Source of the DNA: an uncultured Novosphingobium sp. | GTDB taxonomy: Bacteria; Pseudomonadota; Alphaproteobacteria; Sphingomonadales; Sphingomonadaceae | Direction of reading: 5' to 3' | NCBI GenBank assembly: GCA_938005655.1 | Contig: CALLNA010000088.1 | Span: 1-5,456 of the forward strand | Length of the DNA: 5,456 bases | Shown here: one piece after another, positions 1 through 5,456 of the stretch | How the letters are laid out: every line of letters begins with the position of its first letter | Position numbering within the stretch: the first letter of the stretch is position 1 | Program-made: the position numbers and the translations under genes | The notes under the pieces: generated by a model | The model's input: only the letters and a program-made list of their open reading frames with translations | Databases searched by the model: none | Told to the model about the DNA's origin: nothing

Positions 1-692
1 ATCGCATGGTCGTCGGCGAGCACGTCGGCGAAGCGCGCGAACCCGCCGATGGCGGCCAGCGTCCCGCGCGTCAGGGCGATGGTCGAGCCCATGCAGGGCC
101 GGGCGAGGCCGGTCGCATAGCCGACCACCATGTCGGGCAGGGCGACGTGGCTGATGATCCCCGCCGAGACGCGCGACCAGAAGCCGCCGTCCCCGCGCCC
201 GCGATAGAAGCAGGTCGCCGCACCGACCCCCGGCCGGGCGAGGGTGTCGAGCAGCACGGCCAGGTAGTCCGGCCTCACGCTCATGTCGCTGTCGCTGAGC
301 ACCAGCACGTCGTGCCGCGCCGCGCCGATCATGTTGACGAGGTTGCCGACCTTGCCGTTCGAGCCGTGCCGCGTCTCGTCGCAGACCAGGGCGATGTCGG
401 CGCGCGGATGGTCGCGCCGCAATGCCTCGACCGCCGCCCGCGCCGGATCGTCGGCCCGGCCGATCCCGCAGAGGAGCTGGACCGGCCCGGCATGATCCTG
501 CGCGAGGAAGGTCGCGAGGTTGTCCTTCAGCCGCGGCTCGTCGCCGTGGAGCGGCTTGAGGATGGTGACGGCTGCGGAAGCGGGCGCGACGGATCGCGGC
601 CGAAAGAACCGCCCCAGCATGACCCAGGCGAACGCCTGGTAGGCGACGCCGATCGCCGCCAGCGCCGCAAGAGCTATCCCGATCCCGTCCAC
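1..692 (-). CDS. hpnI: HpnI-type hopanoid glycosyltransferase, C-terminus cut by window edge
   Basis: Partial gene; the first 230 codons are present and the rest lies beyond the left edge. The product resembles ceramide-glucosyltransferase-like (GT21-type) enzymes and the hopanoid-cluster protein HpnI. HpnI is known to transfer GlcNAc from UDP-GlcNAc to bacteriohopanetetrol; HpnK then deacetylates it. Visible features are an N-terminal hydrophobic segment (about residues 4-26), the nucleotide-sugar entry motif VTILKPLHG (42-50), a first acidic pair D81-D82, the conserved HGSNGKVGNL (109-118), the DSD metal/sugar-nucleotide motif (134-136), and a third acidic pair D227-D228 just before the edge. 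The C-terminal (Q/R)xxRW region and membrane segments of the family would lie outside the window. The only usable in-frame start is GTG at 692-690, because a stop lies in frame about 12 codons upstream; no well-spaced Shine-Dalgarno precedes it. It is transcribed divergently from hpnA. HpnI is preferred over a generic ceramide glucosyltransferase because of the hopanoid genes next door. Confidence 0.88.
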   Translation of the reverse strand, partial: MDGIGIALAALAAIGVAYQAFAWVMLGRFFRPRSVAPASAAVTILKPLHGDEPRLKDNLATFLAQDHAGPVQLLCGIGRADDPARAAVEALRRDHPRADIALVCDETRHGSNGKVGNLVNMIGAARHDVLVLSDSDMSVRPDYLAVLLDTLARPGVGAATCFYRGRGDGGFWSRVSAGIISHVALPDMVVGYATGLARPCMGSTIALTRGTLAAIGGFARFADVLADDHA

Positions 693-729
693 GATGCCGG
701 CATTTACTCTGAACCTCTCCGTCCGTCAT

Positions 730-808
730 CCCGGACTTGATCCGGGATCCCGCTTCTTTTCGCCTCGCAAGATCGCAAGATAAAGCGGGACGCCGGATCA
801 AGTCCGGG
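730..808. repeat. Imperfect inverted repeat, REP-like palindromic element
   Basis: The arms at 730-755 and 783-808 are reverse complements over 26 bases with 24 matches, separated by a 27-base spacer. Each arm also contains its own small palindrome: CCCGGA/TCCGGG around the 5-base loop CTTGA in the left arm (730-746), and CCGGA/TCCGG around TCAAG in the right arm (793-807). The core CCGGACTTGATCCGGGATCC resembles an interspersed palindromic element I recall as frequent in intergenic DNA of sphingomonads and other alphaproteobacteria; only one copy is visible here, so dispersal is inferred. It lies between divergent genes, so it is not placed as a terminator for either. Transcribed, it could form a long hairpin in the leader of hpnA or hpnI RNA, depending on where transcription starts. 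Confidence 0.8.
765..780. repeat. Tandem 8-bp direct repeat (TCGCAAGA x2) in the loop of the inverted repeat
   Basis: TCGCAAGA occurs twice without a gap (765-772 and 773-780) inside the spacer of the palindromic element. Related copies follow outside the element at 824-830 (TCGCAAA) and 833-840 (GCGCAAGA). This could be a slippage product within the repeat or a regulator half-site; the sequence alone does not decide. Confidence 0.75.
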
Positions 809-845
809 GCGATGGAGACGGTTTCGCAAACGGCGCAAGACGGGT

Positions 846-851
846 AGGGGG
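846..851 (+). promoter_or_regulatory. Ribosome binding site of hpnA
   Basis: The purine run AGGGGG ends five bases before the GTG at 857. It is the feature that fixes GTG 857 as the hpnA start. The nearby ATG at 867 is in another frame, and the reading frame from 857 gives the Rossmann motif at the usual distance from the N-terminus. Confidence 0.7.
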
Positions 852-856
852 CAGGC

Positions 857-1852
857 GTGGACGGGGATGTCACCTTGATTACCGGCGTGGCCGGATTTCT
901 CGGCTCGGCCGTGGCGCGCCGGCTCGCCGCGAGCGGGCGCCGGGTGCGCGGGGTGGTCCGCGCCTCCTCGCCGCGCGGCAACCTGGCCGACTTCCCCGGC
1001 GAGATCGTCGAGGCCGACCTGCGCGATCCCGCCGCCGTGGCCGCGGCGATGCGGGGCGCGGGCGAGCTGTTCCACGTCGCCGCCGACTACCGCCTCTGGG
1101 CGCGCGACCCGGAGGAGATCGTCCGCAACAACCACGCGATGACCGAGGCGGTGATGGCCGCCGCGCTCCGGGCCGGGGTGCGCCGCGTGGTCTATACCAG
1201 CTCGGTCGCGACCCTGCTGCCCGATCCCGCCGGCCCCGCCGACGAGACCCGCGCCGCCACGCCCGAGCAGGCCACCGGCGCCTACAAGCGCTCCAAGGTC
1301 GTCGCCGAGCGACTGGTCGAGCGGCTGGTCGCGGAGCAGGGCCTGCCCGCGGTGATCGTCAACCCCTCGACCCCGATCGGCCCGCGCGACGTGCGCCCGA
1401 CCCCGACCGGGCGGATCGTCGTCGAGGCGGCCATGGGCAAGATGCCGGCCTTCGTCGATTCCGGCCTGAACCTGGTCCACGTCGACGATGTCGCGCAGGG
1501 CCACCTGCTCGCCGCCGAGCGGGGCAAGGTGGGCGAGCGCTATATCCTAGGCGGGCAGGACGTCGCGCTGGGCGAGATGCTGCGGCAGATCGCGCGGATC
1601 GTCAGGCGCCGGCCGCCCACGGTCGAACTGCCGGTGACGCCGCTGTTCCCGCTGGCCTGGCTGGCCGAGCTGGGCGGCAAGCTGACCGGGCGCGAGCCGT
1701 TCCTGACCCTCGATTCGCTGCGGATGGCGCGGCACCATATGTTCTACACCTCGGCCAAGGCGGAGCGCGAGCTGGGCTATGCCGCGCGGCCCTATGGCGC
1801 GGCGCTGGAGGATGCGATCGCCTGGTTCCGCGGCGCGGGGATGATCCGATGA
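857..1852 (+). CDS. hpnA: HpnA, hopanoid-associated NAD(P)-dependent epimerase/dehydratase-like protein
   Basis: The 331-residue product is an extended short-chain dehydrogenase/reductase with full family length. The N-terminal Rossmann motif TGVAGFLG (9-16) binds the dinucleotide. The end of the second strand reads VVRASS, with Arg35 where NAD-preferring enzymes usually carry an acidic residue, which hints at NADP(H). Further marks are the AA(D)YRLW segment (75-81), TSSVAT (114-119) with the catalytic Ser/Thr, and YKRSK (143-147) giving the Tyr-x-x-x-Lys pair, followed by a NPSTPIGPRD substrate-loop region near 168-177. The family is named for its place in hopanoid clusters. It is called a sugar epimerase or dihydroflavonol-reductase-like protein by homology, and its actual substrate is not established. 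Start is GTG with a good ribosome binding site. It is the first gene of the plus-strand chain, and its stop overlaps the hpnB start by ATGA. Cytosolic: no signal or membrane segment is seen. Confidence 0.9.
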   Translation: MDGDVTLITGVAGFLGSAVARRLAASGRRVRGVVRASSPRGNLADFPGEIVEADLRDPAAVAAAMRGAGELFHVAADYRLWARDPEEIVRNNHAMTEAVMAAALRAGVRRVVYTSSVATLLPDPAGPADETRAATPEQATGAYKRSKVVAERLVERLVAEQGLPAVIVNPSTPIGPRDVRPTPTGRIVVEAAMGKMPAFVDSGLNLVHVDDVAQGHLLAAERGKVGERYILGGQDVALGEMLRQIARIVRRRPPTVELPVTPLFPLAWLAELGGKLTGREPFLTLDSLRMARHHMFYTSAKAERELGYAARPYGAALEDAIAWFRGAGMIR

Positions 1853-2967
1853 GCGCCGGGGTCCTGTGGGGCGTTCTTGCGCTCGCGATCTGGCTGGGCA
1901 TCCTCGCCACCGGCTTCTGGCTCTGCACCGAGCGCGACGACCGGGTGAATCTGGCCGAGCCCGATGTGTGGCCCGAGGTGGTCGCCGTGATCCCGGCGCG
2001 CGACGAGGCCGACGTGATCGCGCGTTCGCTGGGCAGCGTCGCGGCGCAGGACTATCCCGGGCCGTTCCGCGCGGTGCTGGTGGACGACAATTCGGGCGAC
2101 GGCACCGGGGCGATCGCGCGCGGCCTGTCGGGGCGGGTCTCGGTCCTCGCCGGCGCGCCGCTGCCCGCCCGCTGGACCGGCAAGCTCTGGGCGCTCTCGC
2201 AGGGCATCGCCCAGGCTGGGACGCCCCGGTTCCTCTGGCTCACCGACGCCGATATCGCGCATGCTCCCGACACCCTGCGCCGTCTCGTCGGCATCGCCCT
2301 GACCCGGGACCGCCGCCTGGTCTCGTTCATGGCCCGGCTCCATTGCGAGACCTGGCCCGAGCGCGCGCTGGTGCCGGCGTTCATCTGGTTCTTCATGATG
2401 CTCTATCCGTTCAACTGGATAAACCGGCGCGGGCCGGTCTCGGGCGCGGCGGGCGGCTGCGTGCTGGTCGAGCGCGCGGCGCTGGAGGCGGCGGGCGGGA
2501 TCGCGGCGATGCGCGGCGCGCTGATCGACGATTGCACGCTGGGCGCGCTGATCAAGCGGCAGGGGCCGATCTGGCTCGGCCTGACCGACCGCTCGCGCTC
2601 GATCCGGCCATACGCGAGCGCGGGCGAGATCGCGGCGATGATCTCGCGCTCGGCCTATGCCCAGCTTCGCTACAACCCGGCGATCCTGGCGCTGACGATC
2701 CTGGGGCTGGCGCTGGTCTTCGCCCTGCCGGTCGCCATGCTGTTCGCCGGCGGGACGGCCCGGCTGCTCGGCCTCGCCGCCTGCGCGCTGATGGTCCTCG
2801 CCTATCAGCCGCTGCTGCGCTTCTATCGCCGCTCGCCGCTGTGGGGCCTGGCCCTGCCGCTGGTCGCGGGCTTCTATGCCTGGTGCACCCTGCTCTCGGC
2901 CTGGCAGCACGTCCGGGGGCGCGGCGGAATGTGGAAGGGGCGCGCCCAGGCGGGGGCGGCACGATGA
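1849..2967 (+). CDS. hpnB: HpnB, hopene-associated membrane glycosyltransferase (GT2-like)
   Basis: The 372-residue product has a GT-A glycosyltransferase core between membrane segments. An N-terminal hydrophobic helix (about 5-26) is followed by VAVIPARDEADVI (45-57), the nucleotide-binding VDDNSGDGT (78-86), the WTGKLWAL acceptor-side motif (109-116), TDADI (132-136) with the metal-binding DxD, and IDDCTLG (225-231) supplying the catalytic-base region. RSAYAQLRYN (266-275) sits where processive family-2 enzymes carry (Q/R)xxRW, but here the tryptophan is replaced by tyrosine. Three hydrophobic stretches follow (about 276-299, 303-320 and 328-350). The product is probably an inner-membrane enzyme with its active site facing the cytosol. 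The family is defined by hopanoid clusters; donor and acceptor are not firmly known. The start ATG overlaps the hpnA stop, with a GGGG run 8 bases upstream. It is distinct from the divergent hpnI product, so the locus has two glycosyltransferases. Confidence 0.9.
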   Translation: MSAGVLWGVLALAIWLGILATGFWLCTERDDRVNLAEPDVWPEVVAVIPARDEADVIARSLGSVAAQDYPGPFRAVLVDDNSGDGTGAIARGLSGRVSVLAGAPLPARWTGKLWALSQGIAQAGTPRFLWLTDADIAHAPDTLRRLVGIALTRDRRLVSFMARLHCETWPERALVPAFIWFFMMLYPFNWINRRGPVSGAAGGCVLVERAALEAAGGIAAMRGALIDDCTLGALIKRQGPIWLGLTDRSRSIRPYASAGEIAAMISRSAYAQLRYNPAILALTILGLALVFALPVAMLFAGGTARLLGLAACALMVLAYQPLLRFYRRSPLWGLALPLVAGFYAWCTLLSAWQHVRGRGGMWKGRAQAGAAR

Positions 2968-3794
2968 CCGAATACGATTCCGGAAAGGGCCACAAGGACG
3001 AGAACTTCCCCGTCGCCTCGTTCCTGATCCGGCCCGAGCTGCGCGGCCCGATCCTGACCTTCTACAGGTTCGCTCGCGCCGCCGACGACATCGCGGACCA
3101 TGAAACGGCGTCGACGGAGACCAAGCTCGCCCAGCTCGCCTGGATGCGCGGCGGCCTCGACGGCGAGGGCGCGCCCGAGGCGATGGCCCTCGGCCGGCTC
3201 CACCGCGAGCGGGGCATCGACCCCGCCCATGCCCAAGAGCTGCTCGACGCCTTCGTCCAGGACGTGACCCAGGGCCGCTACGCCGACTGGGACGCGCTGA
3301 TCGGCTATTGCCGGCTCTCGGCCATGCCGGTCGGCCGCTTCGTGCTCGACCTCCACGGCGAGGACCGCGCGACCTGGCCCGCCAACGACGCGCTCTGCGC
3401 CGCCTTGCAGGTCATCAACCACTTGCAGGACTGCAAGAAGGACTATGTCGAGCGCGACCGGGTCTATATCCCGCTGCCCATGCTGGAGGCGGCGGGCCTG
3501 ACGGTCGAGGCGCTCGCCGCCGACCGCGCCGCGCCCGAGCTGCGCGCGATCATCGACAAGCTCGCTGTGCGGACCCAGGACCTGCTGCGCCAGAGCGCCC
3601 CCTTCGCCCGCCAGATCCGCGACACGCGTCTCGCCGCCGAGGTCGCGGTGATCCAGCGCCTGGCCGAGGACCTGACCCAGGGCCTGCTGCGCCGCGATCC
3701 ACTGAGCGAGAAGGTCCACCACTCCAAGCCGCGCGCCGCCCGGCTGGCGCTCGGCGCGCTGGTCCGCCATGCCCTGAACAGGATCGCGCGATGA
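2964..3794 (+). CDS. hpnC: HpnC, hydroxysqualene synthase (squalene/phytoene synthase family)
   Basis: The 276-residue product is an all-alpha trans-isoprenyl diphosphate synthase. HpnC is known to take presqualene diphosphate (from HpnD) and release hydroxysqualene, which HpnE reduces. The N-terminal GKGHKDENFPVAS (7-19) is typical of HpnC. The first aspartate-rich motif is DDIAD at 41-45, followed by His instead of a further Asp. The second motif is QDCKKD (155-160) leading into YVERDRVYIP (161-170), and YCRLSAMPVGR (115-125) lines the active site. Cys157 and Lys158-159 replace the RDIxED pattern found in HpnD, a difference that separates the two paralogues. The ATG at 2964 overlaps the hpnB stop; the same frame stays open for over 1 kb upstream but only because of GC bias, and that extension is the shifted hpnB frame. 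G-rich runs at 2952-2959 can serve as ribosome binding site. It is not phytoene synthase, given the hpn neighbours and motif 2. Confidence 0.93.
   Translation: MTEYDSGKGHKDENFPVASFLIRPELRGPILTFYRFARAADDIADHETASTETKLAQLAWMRGGLDGEGAPEAMALGRLHRERGIDPAHAQELLDAFVQDVTQGRYADWDALIGYCRLSAMPVGRFVLDLHGEDRATWPANDALCAALQVINHLQDCKKDYVERDRVYIPLPMLEAAGLTVEALAADRAAPELRAIIDKLAVRTQDLLRQSAPFARQIRDTRLAAEVAVIQRLAEDLTQGLLRRDPLSEKVHHSKPRAARLALGALVRHALNRIAR
3780..3783 (+). promoter_or_regulatory. Ribosome binding site of hpnD, inside the end of hpnC
   Basis: AGGA lies seven bases before the ATG at 3791, within the last codons of hpnC. It is the clearest Shine-Dalgarno at the internal junctions; the hpnE start has none visible and probably relies on re-initiation after hpnD. 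Confidence 0.5.
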
Positions 3795-4642
3795 GCGGCC
3801 CCATCACCGTTGCCGTTACCGCCAGCGACCTCCAGGCCAAGGTCTCGGGCTCCTCGTTCTACGCCGGGATGCGCGTCCTGCCGAAGGCCGAGCGCGAGGC
3901 GATGTACGCGATCTACGGCTTCTGCCGGATCGTCGACGACATCGCCGACGACCTCGACCGCCCGATCGAAACCCGCCGCGCCGAGCTGGACGCCTGGCGC
4001 GGCCACGTCGCCGCGCTCTATCGCGGCGAAAGCCCGGCCGAGGCGGCGTTCCTCGCCGATCCGATCCGCCGCTTCGGGATCGAGCAGGCGGACTTCGTCG
4101 CGGTGATCGACGGAATGCAGACCGACCTCGACGGCGAGGTGCGCTGGCCGTCCTTCGCCGAGCTGGACCTCTATTGCGACCGCGTCGCCTCGGCGGTCGG
4201 CCGGCTCTCGGTCAAGGTCTTCGGGATGGAGCGCGAGACGGGCATCGCCCTGTCGCACCACCTCGGCCGCGCGCTTCAGTTCACCAACATCCTGCGCGAC
4301 ATCGACGAGGACGCCGGGATCGGCCGGGTCTATCTGCCGCGCGAGGCGCTCGACGCCGCCGGGATCGCGCCGGTCACGCCCGCGCAGGTCGTCGCCGATC
4401 CGCGCCTCGAGCGCGCCGCGCGCTGGCTCGCCCCGAAGGCCCAGGCCCATTTCGCCGAGGCCCATGCGATCCTCGCCGCCCGGCCCAGGGGCCACCTGAT
4501 CGCCCCGCGGCTGATGGACAGCGCCTATTCGCGCATCCTCGAGCGGATGGTCCGCCAGGGCTGGCAGGCGCCGCGCCAGCGCATCGGCACGTCCAAGTGG
4601 CGCCTCGCCCTGGCGCTGGTCCGCTACGGCCTGTTCCGATGA
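3791..4642 (+). CDS. hpnD: HpnD, presqualene diphosphate synthase (squalene/phytoene synthase family)
   Basis: The 283-residue product is the second squalene-synthase-family member in the locus. HpnD is known to condense two farnesyl diphosphates head-to-head into presqualene diphosphate, the substrate of HpnC. Motifs visible in order are SSFYAGMRVLP (21-31), YGFCRIVDDIADD (42-54) with the full first aspartate-rich motif, GMQTDLD (108-114), YCDRVASAVGRLS (128-140), and QFTNILRDIDED (163-174), the second metal-binding motif, followed by GRVYLP (178-183). This is the canonical two-motif pattern, unlike HpnC, and it fits the diphosphate ionisation chemistry. The family also includes phytoene synthase (CrtB), which has the same motifs; the assignment as HpnD rests on the adjacent hpnC and hpnE. 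The ATG overlaps the hpnC stop by ATGA and is preceded by AGGA. The protein is expected to be soluble or membrane-associated, with no transmembrane helix seen. Confidence 0.92.
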   Translation: MSGPITVAVTASDLQAKVSGSSFYAGMRVLPKAEREAMYAIYGFCRIVDDIADDLDRPIETRRAELDAWRGHVAALYRGESPAEAAFLADPIRRFGIEQADFVAVIDGMQTDLDGEVRWPSFAELDLYCDRVASAVGRLSVKVFGMERETGIALSHHLGRALQFTNILRDIDEDAGIGRVYLPREALDAAGIAPVTPAQVVADPRLERAARWLAPKAQAHFAEAHAILAARPRGHLIAPRLMDSAYSRILERMVRQGWQAPRQRIGTSKWRLALALVRYGLFR

Positions 4643-5456
4643 GCATCGGCCGCGCCACCGTTGCCGGCGCCGGGCTCGCCGGCCTCGCCGCCGCCGTCGC
4701 CCTGCGCGAGGTGGGGGTCGAGGTGTCGCTCAGCGACAGCGCGGCCCAGGCCGGCGGGCGCTGCCGCTCCTACCACGACCCGGCGCTGGACATGACCATC
4801 GACAACGGCAACCACCTGGTGCTCGCGGGCAACCGGGCGGTCGCCGACTTCCGCCGCGCGGTCGGCGCGGCCGAGCCGCTGGCCGGGCCGGACCATGCCG
4901 ACTTCGCCTTCGCCGACCTGCGGAGCGGCGCGCGCTGGACCGTGCGGATCAACGACGGCCGCCTGCCCTGGTGGGTGCTGAGCGGCCAGCGCCGCGTGCC
5001 CGGCACGCGCACCAGCGAATATCTCGCCCTCGGCAGGCTGCTGCGCGCCGGCTCGGTGCCGATCCGCGCGGCGGTGGCGGCGAGCGGCCCGCTGTGGGAC
5101 CGCTTCGTCGATCCGGTCATGCTCGCCGTGCTCAACACCCCGGTCGCCGAGTCCTCGGCCGCGCTGGCGGCGCAGGTGCTCAGGGAGACGCTCGGCCGGG
5201 GCGGTCTCGCCACCCGCCCGCGCATCGCCCAGCCGACGCTCGGCGCGGCCTTCGTCGACCCGGCGCTGGCCTGGCTGGCGGAGCGCGGCACGGCGCTCGC
5301 CACCGGCCGCCGCTTGCGCGGCATGGAGTTCGGGGATGACCACGTCTCCGCCCTGGTCTGGAGCGACGGGACCCAGCCGATCGCCCCCGACGAGGCGGTG
5401 ATCCTCGCCGTCCCCGCCTGGGTCGCGCAGGGCCTCGTCCCCGGCCTCATGGCGCC
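4639..5456 (+). CDS. hpnE: HpnE, FAD-dependent hydroxysqualene reductase, C-terminus cut by window edge
   Basis: The first 272 codons are present and the frame is still open at the right edge; family members are roughly 420 residues, so about a third is missing. The product is a flavin-dependent amine-oxidase/phytoene-desaturase-like protein. HpnE is known to reduce hydroxysqualene to squalene and so completes the HpnD-HpnC-HpnE route. The dinucleotide-binding motif VAGAGLAGLAAA (8-19) is followed by an acidic residue at the end of strand 2, which is Asp33 rather than the more usual Glu. Then come GGRCRS (39-44) and DNGNHLVLAGN (55-65), the FAD-contacting stretch characteristic of this family. 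A segment near 153-169, WDRFVDPVMLAVLNTPV, matches the conserved substrate-domain region. The start ATG overlaps the hpnD stop by ATGA and no Shine-Dalgarno is visible, which suggests translational coupling. A carotenoid desaturase is the alternative by fold, but the neighbours argue for HpnE. Confidence 0.9.
   Translation, partial: MSIGRATVAGAGLAGLAAAVALREVGVEVSLSDSAAQAGGRCRSYHDPALDMTIDNGNHLVLAGNRAVADFRRAVGAAEPLAGPDHADFAFADLRSGARWTVRINDGRLPWWVLSGQRRVPGTRTSEYLALGRLLRAGSVPIRAAVAASGPLWDRFVDPVMLAVLNTPVAESSAALAAQVLRETLGRGGLATRPRIAQPTLGAAFVDPALAWLAERGTALATGRRLRGMEFGDDHVSALVWSDGTQPIAPDEAVILAVPAWVAQGLVPGLMA

Larger units (their letters stand above)
693..856. other. Divergent intergenic region between hpnI and hpnA
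   Basis: About 164 bp separate the GTG starts of two divergent genes, so promoters for both hpnI and the hpnABCDE chain should lie here or within the gene starts. About half of it is taken up by the inverted repeat at 730-808. I searched both strands for -35/-10 pairs with 16-18 bp spacing and found none I would defend. TTGATC at 737-742 is part of the repeat and has no good -10 at the right distance. No small gene is credible here. Confidence 0.7.
857..5456 (+). other. hpnABCDE operon, continuing past the right edge
   Basis: Five genes on one strand are joined by four successive ATGA stop/start overlaps (1849-1852, 2964-2967, 3791-3794 and 4639-4642), with no internal gap in which a promoter or terminator could stand alone. 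This supports one polycistronic message with coupled translation. Order and content match the known alphaproteobacterial hopanoid cluster, in which squalene-hopene cyclase usually follows hpnE; that gene is not visible here. Confidence 0.85.

Noticed and set aside
730..808. The inverted repeat as a rho-independent terminator
   Set aside because: The flanking genes diverge, so neither ends here, and no T-run follows the stem; the TTTT at 757-760 lies in the loop.
704..1504. A 266-codon minus-strand frame ending in KRSGIPDQVRDDG
   Set aside because: Most of it is antisense to hpnA, and the tail is simply the palindromic repeat translated. Such peptide tails are a known source of false gene calls in alphaproteobacteria.
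1792..2910. A 372-codon open frame on the minus strand opposite hpnB
   Set aside because: Composition is Arg/Gln/Asp/Pro-rich with no recognisable fold. It is the usual antisense shadow of a high-GC gene.
1866..3794. A 642-codon open frame running through hpnB into hpnC, as if a fusion protein
   Set aside because: The part before 2964 is hpnB read in a shifted frame; it is rich in Arg, Gly, Ala and Pro with no motif. The hpnB frame has full glycosyltransferase motifs, and HpnC begins naturally at ATG 2964.
3464..4495. Long minus-strand frame opposite hpnC and hpnD
   Set aside because: Antisense shadow; the plus strand encodes two complete enzymes with all catalytic motifs.
2964..5456. Carotenoid genes (phytoene synthase and desaturase) as an alternative reading of hpnCDE
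   Set aside because: The folds are shared, but two tandem synthases followed by an HpnE-type oxidoreductase, preceded by hpnA and hpnB and next to hpnI, is the hopanoid arrangement. HpnC's N-terminal and QDCKKD motifs do not fit phytoene synthase.

Overview
The window holds the front part of a hopanoid (bacterial sterol-like lipid) biosynthesis locus from a GC-rich alphaproteobacterium. A sphingomonad is the best guess, for three reasons: the gene set and order, the strong G/C third-position bias, and an intergenic inverted repeat built on CCGGACTTGATCCGGGATCC, a motif I recall as common between genes in Sphingomonadales and relatives. The genus cannot be fixed from the sequence alone.

Layout. 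Positions 1-692 (minus strand) carry the first 230 codons of hpnI, a GT-A fold glycosyltransferase that runs off the left edge. Positions 693-856 form a divergent intergenic region containing a long imperfect inverted repeat (730-808) with a tandem 8-bp repeat in its loop. From 857 onward five plus-strand genes run in a tightly coupled chain: hpnA (NAD(P)-dependent epimerase/dehydrogenase-like), hpnB (membrane glycosyltransferase), hpnC and hpnD (paralogous squalene/phytoene synthase-family enzymes) and hpnE (FAD-dependent oxidoreductase, cut by the right edge). Every junction in the chain is a 4-bp ATGA overlap.

How the genes work together. HpnD, HpnC and HpnE are the known three-step bacterial route to squalene. 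HpnD condenses two farnesyl diphosphates to presqualene diphosphate, HpnC converts that to hydroxysqualene, and HpnE reduces it to squalene. Squalene-hopene cyclase and the side-chain enzymes HpnG and HpnH would be expected just beyond the right edge but are not in the window. HpnI is known to add N-acetylglucosamine to bacteriohopanetetrol, a late tailoring step. HpnA and HpnB are conserved members of such clusters whose chemistry is not settled.

Nothing here is a clearly undescribed system. The points worth a second look are the four uniform overlaps, the repeat in the shared promoter region, the unresolved roles of HpnA and HpnB, and small motif details in HpnI, HpnC and HpnE.
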